Of a stretch of DNA of 11,720 nucleotides, positions 1 to 6,281 are shown piece after piece. Within the stretch, counting starts at the first letter, position 1. Every line of letters starts with the position of its first letter. This DNA is from Bryobacterales bacterium (lineage in GTDB: Bacteria > Acidobacteriota > Terriglobia > Bryobacterales > Bryobacteraceae). A model generated the notes under the pieces. That model was not told where the DNA came from. It saw only the letters and a list, made by a program, of their open reading frames with translations, and made no database searches. The stretch is from NCBI GenBank assembly GCA_003154855.1, contig PMEV01000149.1:409-12128 (forward strand), given 5' to 3'. A program made the position numbers and the translations under genes.

Positions 1-17
1 GATCGCAGTGGGGACAC
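1..17 (-). CDS. 5' end of a divergent minus-strand gene, product unknown (partial)
   Basis: Only five codons lie inside the window, beginning with a GTG at 17-15 on the minus strand and reading Met-Ser-Pro-Leu-Arg. The call rests on signals rather than on protein content: a perfect GAGGAGG Shine-Dalgarno stands at 29-23, five bases before the GTG, and a perfect TATAAT lies at 41-36. No function can be given. The gene would be divergent from the glycosyltransferase that starts at 94. If the frame closes soon beyond the edge, this is only a chance match. Confidence 0.35.
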
Positions 18-22
18 GGATG

Positions 23-41
23 CCTCCTCGGGTCGATTATA
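23..41 (-). promoter_or_regulatory. Short-leader promoter and ribosome binding site, minus strand
   Basis: On the minus strand a consensus TATAAT (41-36) is followed six bases later by GAGGAGG (29-23). With the usual start seven bases after the -10 box, the transcript would begin on the first G of the Shine-Dalgarno, giving a 12-base leader before the GTG at 17. I see no good TTGACA-like -35 box 16-18 bases upstream. Confidence 0.45.
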
Positions 42-93
42 CGGGACGCGGGCGGGCCTCGTGTGGGATGCTAACGAAGGTGAAGGCGCCAGC

Positions 94-1554
94 GTGAAGT
101 TATCGATCTTAGTGCCACTGTTCAACGAGGAGGAATTCGTAGGCGCGCTGCTGGAGAGGGCGATCGCGGCGCCGTTGCCGGCGGGGTGGGAGCGGGAGAT
201 CGTCGTCGCCGACGACGGGAGCACGGATTCCTCGATCGAAGAAGTGGAGGCGGTGGCGGTCAGGCATCCCGGAGTAATCCGGTTACTCAAGAGCGAGCGC
301 AACCAAGGCAAAGGAGCGGCGCTTCGGCGGGCGATCGCGGAGGCGAGCGGAGAATTCGCCATCGTCCAGGACGCGGATCTGGAGTACGACCCGAAAGATT
401 ATCCGCGCATGCTGGCGCCCTTGGCGGACGGGCGCGCGGACGCCGTGTACGGCTCCCGATTCATGGTAGCCGGCGAACGGCGGGTGCTGTATTTCTGGCA
501 CTCGCTGGCAAACCACCTGCTCACGGGGATGTGCAACGTCTTCGCGGACTTGAATCTCACCGACATGGAGACATGTTACAAGGCGTTCCGCACGCCGCTG
601 CTCAAGAGTATCCCGATCCGGAGCCAGCGGTTTGGGTTCGAGCCCGAAATTACGATAAAGCTCGCAAAGCGCCAGGCGCGCATCTATGAAACGGCGATCA
701 GTTACAACGGCCGGACCTATGAAGAAGGCAAGAAGATCGGGCTGAAGGACGCTGTCGAAGCATTTTGGGTGATTCTGAGGTACTGGCTGTCCAACGACAT
801 TTATGCCGGCAACGACAAAGACATCCAGGACGCCTTTTCCGAAGCTCCGCGCTTCAACCGCTGGATGGCGGATACCATGCAGCCGTATCTCGGGAAGCGG
901 GTGCTGGAGATAGGCGCCGGGATGGGCAATCTGACCCGGCTGCTGCTGGCCAAGAAGAGGACTTACATTGCCACCGACCTCGACCCGGAGCATCTGTCGC
1001 GGCTGGGTGTGCGCCTCTCCGGACGCCCGAAGCTCGAGACCGCAGTGCTGGACGCGGCCAGGCCGGAAGACTACGCGCCCTTCCGGAACCGCGTGGATAC
1101 CATCGTGTGCGTGAACGTGGTGGAGCACCTCGAAGACGACCTGGGGGCATTGCGCAGCATGTACGAGACGCTGGAGGAGCAGGGCCGGGCCGTGATCCTG
1201 GCGCCGGAAGGGCCGGGCCTGTTCAATTCGCTGGATCGGGAACTGGGACACCAGCGGCGGTACTCGGAAGAGCAGTTGCGCCGGCGAATGAGCGAAGCCG
1301 GGTTCGTCGTGGAAGAGATGCTCCGCTTCAATCGGATCTCGCGGCCTGGATGGTGGCTGAACGGCAGCCTTCTGGGACGCCGGACCATCAGCCGCTTCCA
1401 ACTCAGGCAGTTCGACCGGCTGGTGTGGCTTTTCAAGCGGATCGACCGCTATCTGCCGTGGTCCCCTACGTCGCTCCTTGCCGTGGGGCGTAAGGGCTCG
1501 GCTGGCTGTAACAGGCCGTTGCGAGGACTTCGATGCGAATTCATCCGATCATGA
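94..1554 (+). CDS. Fused family 2 glycosyltransferase and class I SAM methyltransferase
   Basis: A two-domain cytoplasmic enzyme of 486 residues. Residues 1-235 are a GT-A glycosyltransferase of the dolichol-phosphate mannose synthase/GT2 type: ILVPLFNEEE at 5-14, ADDGSTD at 39-45, the DxD-like DAD at 93-95, YGSRF at 119-123 and GFEPEITIKL at 181-190. Residues 255-465 are a class I methyltransferase, with the SAM-binding loop LEIGAGMG at 271-278, acidic D295 ending strand 2 and VNVVEHLED at 340-348. It probably transfers a sugar to a lipid carrier or surface glycan and methylates a related substrate; neither substrate can be read from sequence. I chose GTG 94 because GAAGG at 82-86 is seven bases upstream; GTG 61 is in frame but lacks such a site. 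There are no C-terminal membrane helices. The last 20 residues run past the domain and overlap the next gene by 22 bases. Confidence 0.85.
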   Translation: MKLSILVPLFNEEEFVGALLERAIAAPLPAGWEREIVVADDGSTDSSIEEVEAVAVRHPGVIRLLKSERNQGKGAALRRAIAEASGEFAIVQDADLEYDPKDYPRMLAPLADGRADAVYGSRFMVAGERRVLYFWHSLANHLLTGMCNVFADLNLTDMETCYKAFRTPLLKSIPIRSQRFGFEPEITIKLAKRQARIYETAISYNGRTYEEGKKIGLKDAVEAFWVILRYWLSNDIYAGNDKDIQDAFSEAPRFNRWMADTMQPYLGKRVLEIGAGMGNLTRLLLAKKRTYIATDLDPEHLSRLGVRLSGRPKLETAVLDAARPEDYAPFRNRVDTIVCVNVVEHLEDDLGALRSMYETLEEQGRAVILAPEGPGLFNSLDRELGHQRRYSEEQLRRRMSEAGFVVEEMLRFNRISRPGWWLNGSLLGRRTISRFQLRQFDRLVWLFKRIDRYLPWSPTSLLAVGRKGSAGCNRPLRGLRCEFIRS

Positions 1555-2396
1555 TCGTTCTGGCCGCCTCCGCCGCGAGTGCGGCAACTATCGCCTACCG
1601 GGATGCCTCCGGCCGGGTGGTCTACCAGCCGGAAGGCGTTGCGGCCCGGATTGTGGCCGCCGCTAACGGCAGCGAACTGAGCCTGCGCCCGGACGGCAAG
1701 GCGCTGTTGTACACGCGCGATGAGCCCTCCGGGCCGAACCGTACTCTGGTGCTGTACGACGCCGGGACCGGGAAGTCGCGCGACCTCATGGGAGGACTGG
1801 TGAGGTCGCCGCTGTGGTCGGGCGACGGCGCATGGATCGCCTTCCTGCGGTTCGACTCCGGGGCGTGGCAGTTGTGGCGAATGCCGGCCGGCAACCCGGG
1901 GAGTGCGGCGCGGATCTCCGAGCAACGCATGATGTCGCTGGTGGGCTGGGCGAAGGACGGCGAATCGGTGGTATGTTTCGACGAGAAGAACCTGTACTGG
2001 ATGGGGCTGGACGGCAAGGCGCAGCGAACGCTCGAGCTGAGAACTGTCTATGGCAATCAACTGCAATGGATGAGCAGCGACCATCTGCGGCTCGACCCCT
2101 CGAACCCCGACCGGCTGGCCGTCTCGGCGTTCTATGAGGAAACCCCCAAGGGCGCGCCGGTCGACGACATGGACCTGAACTCGACCATCGCGCTGGCCGA
2201 TCTGAAGTCGGGAAAGCGGACCGTCGTCATGCCAGTGAAGTTCTGGGCGACCGACGGCGAATGGTCGCCCGACGGAGCGTGGATCTACTACACGCGCCTG
2301 GAGGGACGCAAGAAATATGAGGTGTGGCGCATGCATCCGGACGGCAGCGCGATGGAGCGGGTGGCCAGCGGGTCGGAGGCGGTGGCGGCGGAATAG
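1533..2396 (+). CDS. Secreted TolB-like (PD40/WD40-like) beta-propeller protein
   Basis: 287 residues. The N-terminus is a short signal peptide, with hydrophobic residues 6-16 and an A-S-A cleavage site near 17. The rest carries PD40-type blades, seen as repeated pairs of (S/R)PDGxxLxY or WSxDGxWIxF: around 50-61, 93-106, 138-149 and 241-256, the last followed by EVWRMHPDG at 263-271. Such propellers bind proteins or ligands in the periplasm, as in TolB and the N-domain of prolyl oligopeptidases, but no peptidase domain is attached and the partner is unknown. The start overlaps the upstream gene by 22 bases; GAGGA at 1523-1527 is five bases before ATG 1533. A second in-frame ATG at 1551 makes an ATGA overlap but is far from that site. 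Translational coupling to the glycosyltransferase is likely. Confidence 0.75.
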   Translation: MRIHPIMIVLAASAASAATIAYRDASGRVVYQPEGVAARIVAAANGSELSLRPDGKALLYTRDEPSGPNRTLVLYDAGTGKSRDLMGGLVRSPLWSGDGAWIAFLRFDSGAWQLWRMPAGNPGSAARISEQRMMSLVGWAKDGESVVCFDEKNLYWMGLDGKAQRTLELRTVYGNQLQWMSSDHLRLDPSNPDRLAVSAFYEETPKGAPVDDMDLNSTIALADLKSGKRTVVMPVKFWATDGEWSPDGAWIYYTRLEGRKKYEVWRMHPDGSAMERVASGSEAVAAE

Positions 2397-2422
2397 CGCC
2401 TCCGCCGTGCATGACGGACCAC

Positions 2423-3547
2423 ATGCAACGTATACTGAATCCCATGTTCTTCCTGGTTGCCCTGCCCCTGATGGCGGCCCCTCCCGCCGGCCATCTGTTT
2501 CCCATCCGCGAAGGCGGCAAGCTCGGCTTCATCGATCGCAGCGGCAAAGTAGTTGTGGCGCCGCGGTACGACGCCGTTGGCGAGGAGAGCGAGGGCCTGA
2601 TTCGCGTCACGGTGGACGCCAAGTCCGGATACATAGACAGCAGCGGCAAGCTGGTCATCGCACCGGAGTACGACAGCGCCGGGGAATTCCGCGACGGGCG
2701 CGCCGTGGTCCGCATCGAGAGCCAGTACAGCCTCATCGATCCCACGGGCAAGCGCATCGCGGACATCCCCTACCGCGTCCTGGGCGAGTTCCACCAGGGA
2801 CTGCTGCGGGTTCAGAAAGCCGGGCGGCCCACGGCCTATGGCTTCGTCGACCGGGACGGCCGGATGGTCGTCGAACCCCAGTTCGTCAACGCGGGCGAGT
2901 TCTCGGACGATCCCGCCAACCTGAACGCCACGGTTATCGATCGCGAGTGGTGTTACTTCGACCGCACCGGCAAGGTCCTGATCCGTGTCTCCATGGGCGA
3001 GGATCTGGCCGCGGGGGATCTGTTCGTGGACGGCCGCCTGCGCGTGAAAGACGGCTTCACCTGGGGATTCAAAGACTCGACCGGCAAGTGGGCCATCCCG
3101 CCGAAGTACAACGACGCCAAGAGCTTCAAGGACGGCTTGGCGCGCGTTCAGCAAGGCGACAAGTGGATCGCCATCGATACCCGCGGCAGAGAAGTGCCCG
3201 AAGATAAGCGCAAGATCCGGCCCCTGGAACCACCTTCCGAAGGCCTGGCTTTGGCCGAAGATAACGACCTGCTGGGCTGGATTGACGATCGAGGCAAACC
3301 CGCTTTCCCATTCCGCAAGTACGACGAAGCGCACAGGTTCTCGGATGGCCGCGCGCGCATCAAGTTGGATAGCAGGTACGGATTCCTCGACCCTGAAGGC
3401 AGCCTCGTTATCCCGGCGCGGTATTGGGGCGCGTCCGACTTCGACCACGGCCTGGCCTTCGTCCAGACGGACCAGGGCAGCGCCTACATCGACCCGGCCG
3501 GCACGGTGGTCTGGACGTCCAAACCGCGCCCTCCGCTGAAGCCGTAG
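2423..3547 (+). CDS. Secreted WG-repeat protein (ten repeats)
   Basis: About 374 residues with a hydrophobic leader ending near PLMAA, then an almost unbroken array of WG (KWG) repeats. I count ten units marked by G-(F/Y/W)-(I/V/L/K)-D-x-x-G-(K/R), such as GFIDRSGK, GYIDSSGK, SLIDPTGK, GFVDRDGR, CYFDRTGK, GFKDSTGK, GWIDDRGK, GFLDPEGS and AYIDPAGT, each followed by an I-x-P-x-(Y/F)-D stretch and then F-x-(D/E)-G-L-A. WG repeats are beta-rich scaffolds with no known catalysis, so this is probably an exported binding or structural protein. The start is uncertain. ATG 2423 gives a signal peptide with an arginine in its n-region; ATG 2411 is also open; ATG 2444 stands eight bases after a TATACT and could be used on a leaderless transcript. 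None has a clear Shine-Dalgarno. It follows the propeller gene by 26 bases and ends nine bases short of a convergent gene. Confidence 0.85.
   Translation: MQRILNPMFFLVALPLMAAPPAGHLFPIREGGKLGFIDRSGKVVVAPRYDAVGEESEGLIRVTVDAKSGYIDSSGKLVIAPEYDSAGEFRDGRAVVRIESQYSLIDPTGKRIADIPYRVLGEFHQGLLRVQKAGRPTAYGFVDRDGRMVVEPQFVNAGEFSDDPANLNATVIDREWCYFDRTGKVLIRVSMGEDLAAGDLFVDGRLRVKDGFTWGFKDSTGKWAIPPKYNDAKSFKDGLARVQQGDKWIAIDTRGREVPEDKRKIRPLEPPSEGLALAEDNDLLGWIDDRGKPAFPFRKYDEAHRFSDGRARIKLDSRYGFLDPEGSLVIPARYWGASDFDHGLAFVQTDQGSAYIDPAGTVVWTSKPRPPLKP
2431..2436 (+). promoter_or_regulatory. Possible -10 box (TATACT) for the WG-repeat gene
   Basis: TATACT lies seven bases before ATG 2444, so a transcript starting at 2443-2444 would begin on or beside the start codon. 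It falls inside the reading frame if ATG 2423 is used. No convincing -35 box is seen. Confidence 0.3.
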
Positions 3548-3556
3548 CCGCGACGA

Positions 3557-4540
3557 TCACCAGCGCTGGTGTACCAGCGGACGAATCCAGGATTCATAGA
3601 CGCTGGCCACGCCGGCCATGATCTCCGGCGATAGAGGCGGCAGATCGGAGGCGGCGCAGTTCTCCGCCACCTGCGCGGGACGCTTGCCTCCGGGGATGGC
3701 GCAGGTGACTGCGTCGAACATCAGGATCCAGCGCAAGGCGAGCTTCGCCAGGCTGCATCCCGGCGGCGCCAACTGGCGCAATTCCTCTACCGCCTGGAGC
3801 GCCACGCCGTAATCCACACCGGAGAACGTCTCGCCGGCGTCGAAGGCCTCGCCATGCCGGTTGAAGTTGCGATGATCGTCGGCTTCGAAGCTCGAATCGG
3901 GCCTCAGTTTGCCGGTCAGGAGCCCGCTGGCGAGGGGGACGCGCGCCAGAACGCCCACGCGGCGCCGCTTCGCCTCGGGGAAGAAGAGCTCGGCGGGCCG
4001 GTGGCGGAAACAGTTGTAAATGATTTGGACCGTCTGGACGTTTGGGAATTCGATGGCCTTCAGCGCTTCCTCGACCCGCTCGACGCTCACCCCGTAGAAA
4101 CGGATCTTTCCCGCCGCCACCAGGTCGTCGAGAGCGCCGAAGACCTCGGGCATGTAATAGCCGTCGGTGGGAGGGCAGTGGAGCTGCAACAGGTCCAGGC
4201 AGCCGGTCGAGAGGTTCCGCAGACTGTCCTCGACGAACGCCGTCAGATTCCTGGCGTTGTAACCGCCGGCGGTGTGCGGGTCCAGGCGGCGGCCGGCCTT
4301 GGTGGCCACCACGATCTCTTCCTTGCGCTCGTGTTTCAGCTCCGCGACCAAACGCTCGCTGTGGCCCATGCCATAGACGTCGGCGGTATCGATGAAGTTC
4401 ACTCCGCAGTCCACCGCCTGGCGCAGGGCGGCGCTGGATTCATCGTCTTTCACCGTGCCCCAGCCCCCCCCAATGGCCCAGGCTCCAAAGCTGACTTCGG
4501 ACACGTTCCATCCGGTGCAGCCAAGTGGGCGATAGTGCAT
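3557..4540 (-). CDS. Cytoplasmic aldo/keto reductase
   Basis: 327 residues, the usual length for an NADP(H)-dependent aldo/keto reductase TIM barrel. The catalytic tetrad is complete: D51 in NFIDTADVYG, Y56, K81 in VVATKAG and H121 in LLQLHCP. GVSVE at 150-154 fits the strand after the conserved IRxxGVS motif, and IPGGKRPAQVAEN at 282-294 matches the cofactor-phosphate-binding stretch of the YghZ/general-stress type. There is no signal peptide, so it should act in the cytoplasm on an aldehyde or sugar substrate that cannot be named. I chose ATG 4540 because the protein from there starts in the standard way (MHYRPLGCTGWNVSEVSFG) and lies directly after a -10-like TACATT; upstream in-frame codons to 4597 encode a Pro/Arg-rich stretch unlike the family. 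It is convergent with the WG-repeat gene, only nine bases apart. Confidence 0.9.
   Translation of the reverse strand: MHYRPLGCTGWNVSEVSFGAWAIGGGWGTVKDDESSAALRQAVDCGVNFIDTADVYGMGHSERLVAELKHERKEEIVVATKAGRRLDPHTAGGYNARNLTAFVEDSLRNLSTGCLDLLQLHCPPTDGYYMPEVFGALDDLVAAGKIRFYGVSVERVEEALKAIEFPNVQTVQIIYNCFRHRPAELFFPEAKRRRVGVLARVPLASGLLTGKLRPDSSFEADDHRNFNRHGEAFDAGETFSGVDYGVALQAVEELRQLAPPGCSLAKLALRWILMFDAVTCAIPGGKRPAQVAENCAASDLPPLSPEIMAGVASVYESWIRPLVHQRW
3558..3571. repeat. 14-base perfect palindrome at a convergent gene junction
   Basis: CACCAGCGCTGGTG spans the last codons of the minus-strand aldo/keto reductase, ten bases past the stop of the plus-strand WG-repeat gene. It has no loop or T-run, so a terminator role is doubtful. 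ACCAGCG recurs at 3573-3579. Confidence 0.4.
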
Positions 4541-4546
4541 ATCCTT

Positions 4547-4552
4547 AATGTA
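4547..4552 (-). promoter_or_regulatory. Leaderless-type -10 box for the aldo/keto reductase
   Basis: On the minus strand TACATT (4552-4547) is followed by AAGGAT (4546-4541) and then directly by the ATG at 4540. A start seven bases after the hexamer is the A of the ATG. AAGG is too close to the ATG to work as a normal Shine-Dalgarno. No -35 box is evident 17 bases upstream. Confidence 0.45.
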
Positions 4553-4625
4553 GCGGAGTGTGGACCGGGGGCGCGGATGGGGTGCGGGCTGGGGCACGGC
4601 TGGCGTGCGGGCGGGTGGCCTGGCT

Positions 4626-4946
4626 TCAGGCGCCGGCGGTTCGCGTCCGGGACTGGCCCGAGACCGGCAGACGGTCCAGCGTTCCTTGCAGTTGGCTGAG
4701 TTGCGCCTCGATCCGCCGCCGTTCCGCCTGGCTCAGGTCGTCGATTCTAGGCAGCAGTCTGAGGGCGTCGGTGTAGGCTAGCTCGACCTCCGCCCGATGT
4801 TGCCCGTCGCACGGGCAATCGCTGGCGGCGCAGGTGTCGGCGAGATACAGGCCCCGCTCCAATTCGCTGCGGATGAGCACGATTAACTGCCGATCCGTTC
4901 TGGCGCGGAGGCTGGCTAGTTTGGCACGTTCAGACGCGATGCTCAT
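4626..4946 (-). CDS. Small hypothetical helical protein with a Cys/His cluster
   Basis: 106 residues, not recognised. The chain is charged and mostly helix-forming, without a signal peptide or membrane segment. Residues 5-32 and 50-92 have heptad-like spacing of Leu and Ile and could pair as a helical hairpin or coiled coil. Between them lies C39-x4-C44-x-C46-x3-H50, a possible metal-binding knuckle or redox site. The start is doubtful. ATG 4946 has no good Shine-Dalgarno. An in-frame TTG at 5009 has GGGAG seven bases upstream, adding 21 residues (including one Cys), but that extension does not look like a folded segment. It lies upstream of the aldo/keto reductase on the same strand, 85 bases away, and that gene appears to have its own promoter. 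Confidence 0.6.
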   Translation of the reverse strand: MSIASERAKLASLRARTDRQLIVLIRSELERGLYLADTCAASDCPCDGQHRAEVELAYTDALRLLPRIDDLSQAERRRIEAQLSQLQGTLDRLPVSGQSRTRTAGA

Positions 4947-5022
4947 AGGGAAGCCCCATTTCCCTGTCGCAAGACGACCGGCGCCGGTGCAGCGTGGCGG
5001 GCCGTGCAACAGCCTTCTCCCT

Positions 5023-5028
5023 ATTAGA
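5023..5028 (-). promoter_or_regulatory. Possible -10 box (TCTAAT) for the small hypothetical gene
   Basis: Minus-strand TCTAAT matches five of six consensus bases. It implies a start near 5016 and a leader of about 70 bases to ATG 4946, or only a few bases to the alternative TTG at 5009. The leader would contain a perfect 12-base dyad, ACCGGCGCCGGT, at 4977-4988. Confidence 0.3.
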
Positions 5029-5126
5029 CGCTTTGAGGGGCAGTTTTGTTCTGGATGTTGCGGGGCTTTAATGTGGCGCTTCGGTTGCTTGGGAGGCGGG
5101 CCAGCGCGGTCAGGGCCAAAATCGGG

Positions 5127-5151
5127 GATAATAGCAGGTTCGGCTAAGGAG
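5127..5151 (+). promoter_or_regulatory. -10 box and Shine-Dalgarno ahead of the Tat oxidoreductase
   Basis: GATAAT at 5127-5132 matches five of six -10 bases, predicting transcription from about 5139. AAGGAG follows at 5146-5151, 14 bases before ATG 5166 and only two before an in-frame TTG at 5154. The spacing is not ideal for either, so the start is not settled by this site alone. The rest of the 219-base divergent gap (4947-5165) shows no further gene. Confidence 0.4.
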
Positions 5152-5165
5152 CCTTGAATACTGCC

Positions 5166-6272
5166 ATGAACTCGGATTCCTCTCGACGCAACTTCTTGGC
5201 CGCGGGACTGGCGCTGCCCAGCATCCTCGGCCATGCCAATGCGGCAACCGGCGCCAGCGGCATCGCCTACCGCGTGCTAGGTAAGACGGGCCTGAAGGTC
5301 TCCAGCGTGGGCTTTGGGTGCATGATCACCTCCGATGCGGCGGTGATCTCTCAAGCCGTGGACCAGGGCATCAACTACTTCGACACCGCCCGAAGCTATC
5401 AGGGCGGCAACAATGAGCGGATGGTAGGCGCCGCGCTGGGCGCCAAGCGGAAGAACATCATCCTCTCGAGCAAGACGGAGGCCAACTCCAAGAGCGGAGC
5501 CCTGGAGCAACTCGAGACCAGCCTCCAGATGCTGGGCACCGATTACCTGGACATCTGGTATCTGCACGCCAAGGACAAACCCGCCCAGATCGGCGACGAC
5601 CTGATGGAGGCGCAGCAAATCGCGAGGAAGCAGGGCAAGGTCCGCTTTCTCGGCGTGAGCACGCACCAGTTGGCCAGCATCTCCGAGGCCGTGCTGCAGG
5701 CCGGCAAGATGGACGTGGTGCTGACGACGTACAACTTCACCATGAAGGAAGGCGGCATGGATGCGGCCATCGCCAAGCTGCACGAGGCGGGCATCGGCGT
5801 GGTGGCCATGAAGGTGATGGCCGGCGGAATGCGCGGGGGCAAGCGGCGCGAGGGGATGCCGGTGGCGGCGTTGCGATGGGCGCTAAAGAACCCTGGCATC
5901 TCGACCACCATCCCGAGCATGACCGACGCCGATCAGCTCCAGCAGAATCTTCAGGCCATGGCGGCGCCCTTCTCGGACGCGGACGGGAGCCTGCTGACCG
6001 CGCGCTCGGAGGAGATCCGGCCGATCTATTGCCGGATGTGCGGGCATTGCGACGGAGAATGTCCGCGGGATCTGCCGGTATCGGCGATGCTGCGGAGCCT
6101 TACCTACGCGGATGGCTACGGGCAATTCCCGCTGGGCCGTCAGCGGTTCCTGGAGGCCGCCGGGGATCTGGCCGAGGTGCGCTGCCAGGATTGCTCGTCG
6201 TGCGCGATCCAGTGTCCCAACGGCGTCCGGGTGAGAGACCGGCTGATGCGCGCGCAAGAACTGTTCGCTTAA
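5166..6272 (+). CDS. Tat-exported aldo/keto reductase with two C-terminal [4Fe-4S] motifs
   Basis: 368 residues in three parts. Residues 1-27 are a twin-arginine signal: SRRNFL at 6-11, a hydrophobic stretch, then cleavage near ANA. Residues 32-275 are an aldo/keto reductase barrel with an intact tetrad: D73, Y78, K103 and H134. Residues 285-355 form a ferredoxin-like tail with two CxxCxxCxxxCP motifs: C289, C292, C295, C299 and C340, C343, C346, C350. Tat export fits a protein that folds around its cofactors before leaving the cytoplasm. It probably oxidises or reduces a sugar or carbonyl in the periplasm and passes electrons through the clusters; the partner is unknown. ATG 5166 is preferred because it puts the RR motif in the usual place; TTG 5154 would add four residues. 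The next gene starts nine bases downstream, suggesting co-transcription. Confidence 0.88.
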   Translation: MNSDSSRRNFLAAGLALPSILGHANAATGASGIAYRVLGKTGLKVSSVGFGCMITSDAAVISQAVDQGINYFDTARSYQGGNNERMVGAALGAKRKNIILSSKTEANSKSGALEQLETSLQMLGTDYLDIWYLHAKDKPAQIGDDLMEAQQIARKQGKVRFLGVSTHQLASISEAVLQAGKMDVVLTTYNFTMKEGGMDAAIAKLHEAGIGVVAMKVMAGGMRGGKRREGMPVAALRWALKNPGISTTIPSMTDADQLQQNLQAMAAPFSDADGSLLTARSEEIRPIYCRMCGHCDGECPRDLPVSAMLRSLTYADGYGQFPLGRQRFLEAAGDLAEVRCQDCSSCAIQCPNGVRVRDRLMRAQELFA

Positions 6273-6281
6273 GTTACGGCT

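Noticed and set aside
35..43. Plus-strand -10 box (TATACG) for the glycosyltransferase gene
   Set aside because: The match is weak and the same bases give a perfect TATAAT on the minus strand.
283..1401. Long minus-strand frame opposite the glycosyltransferase-methyltransferase
   Set aside because: No coherent motifs; the plus strand has complete GT2 and methyltransferase signatures.
2288..3448. Long open frame on the minus strand opposite the WG-repeat gene
   Set aside because: It lacks recognisable motifs, while the plus strand encodes ten clear WG repeats. Long antisense frames are expected in GC-rich coding DNA.
3854..4699. Plus-strand frame opposite the minus-strand aldo/keto reductase
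   Set aside because: The minus-strand protein has the whole catalytic tetrad and correct family length, so the plus frame is a shadow.
5154..5165. TTG 5154 as start of the Tat oxidoreductase
   Set aside because: The Shine-Dalgarno would be only two bases away; ATG 5166 gives a standard Tat signal length.
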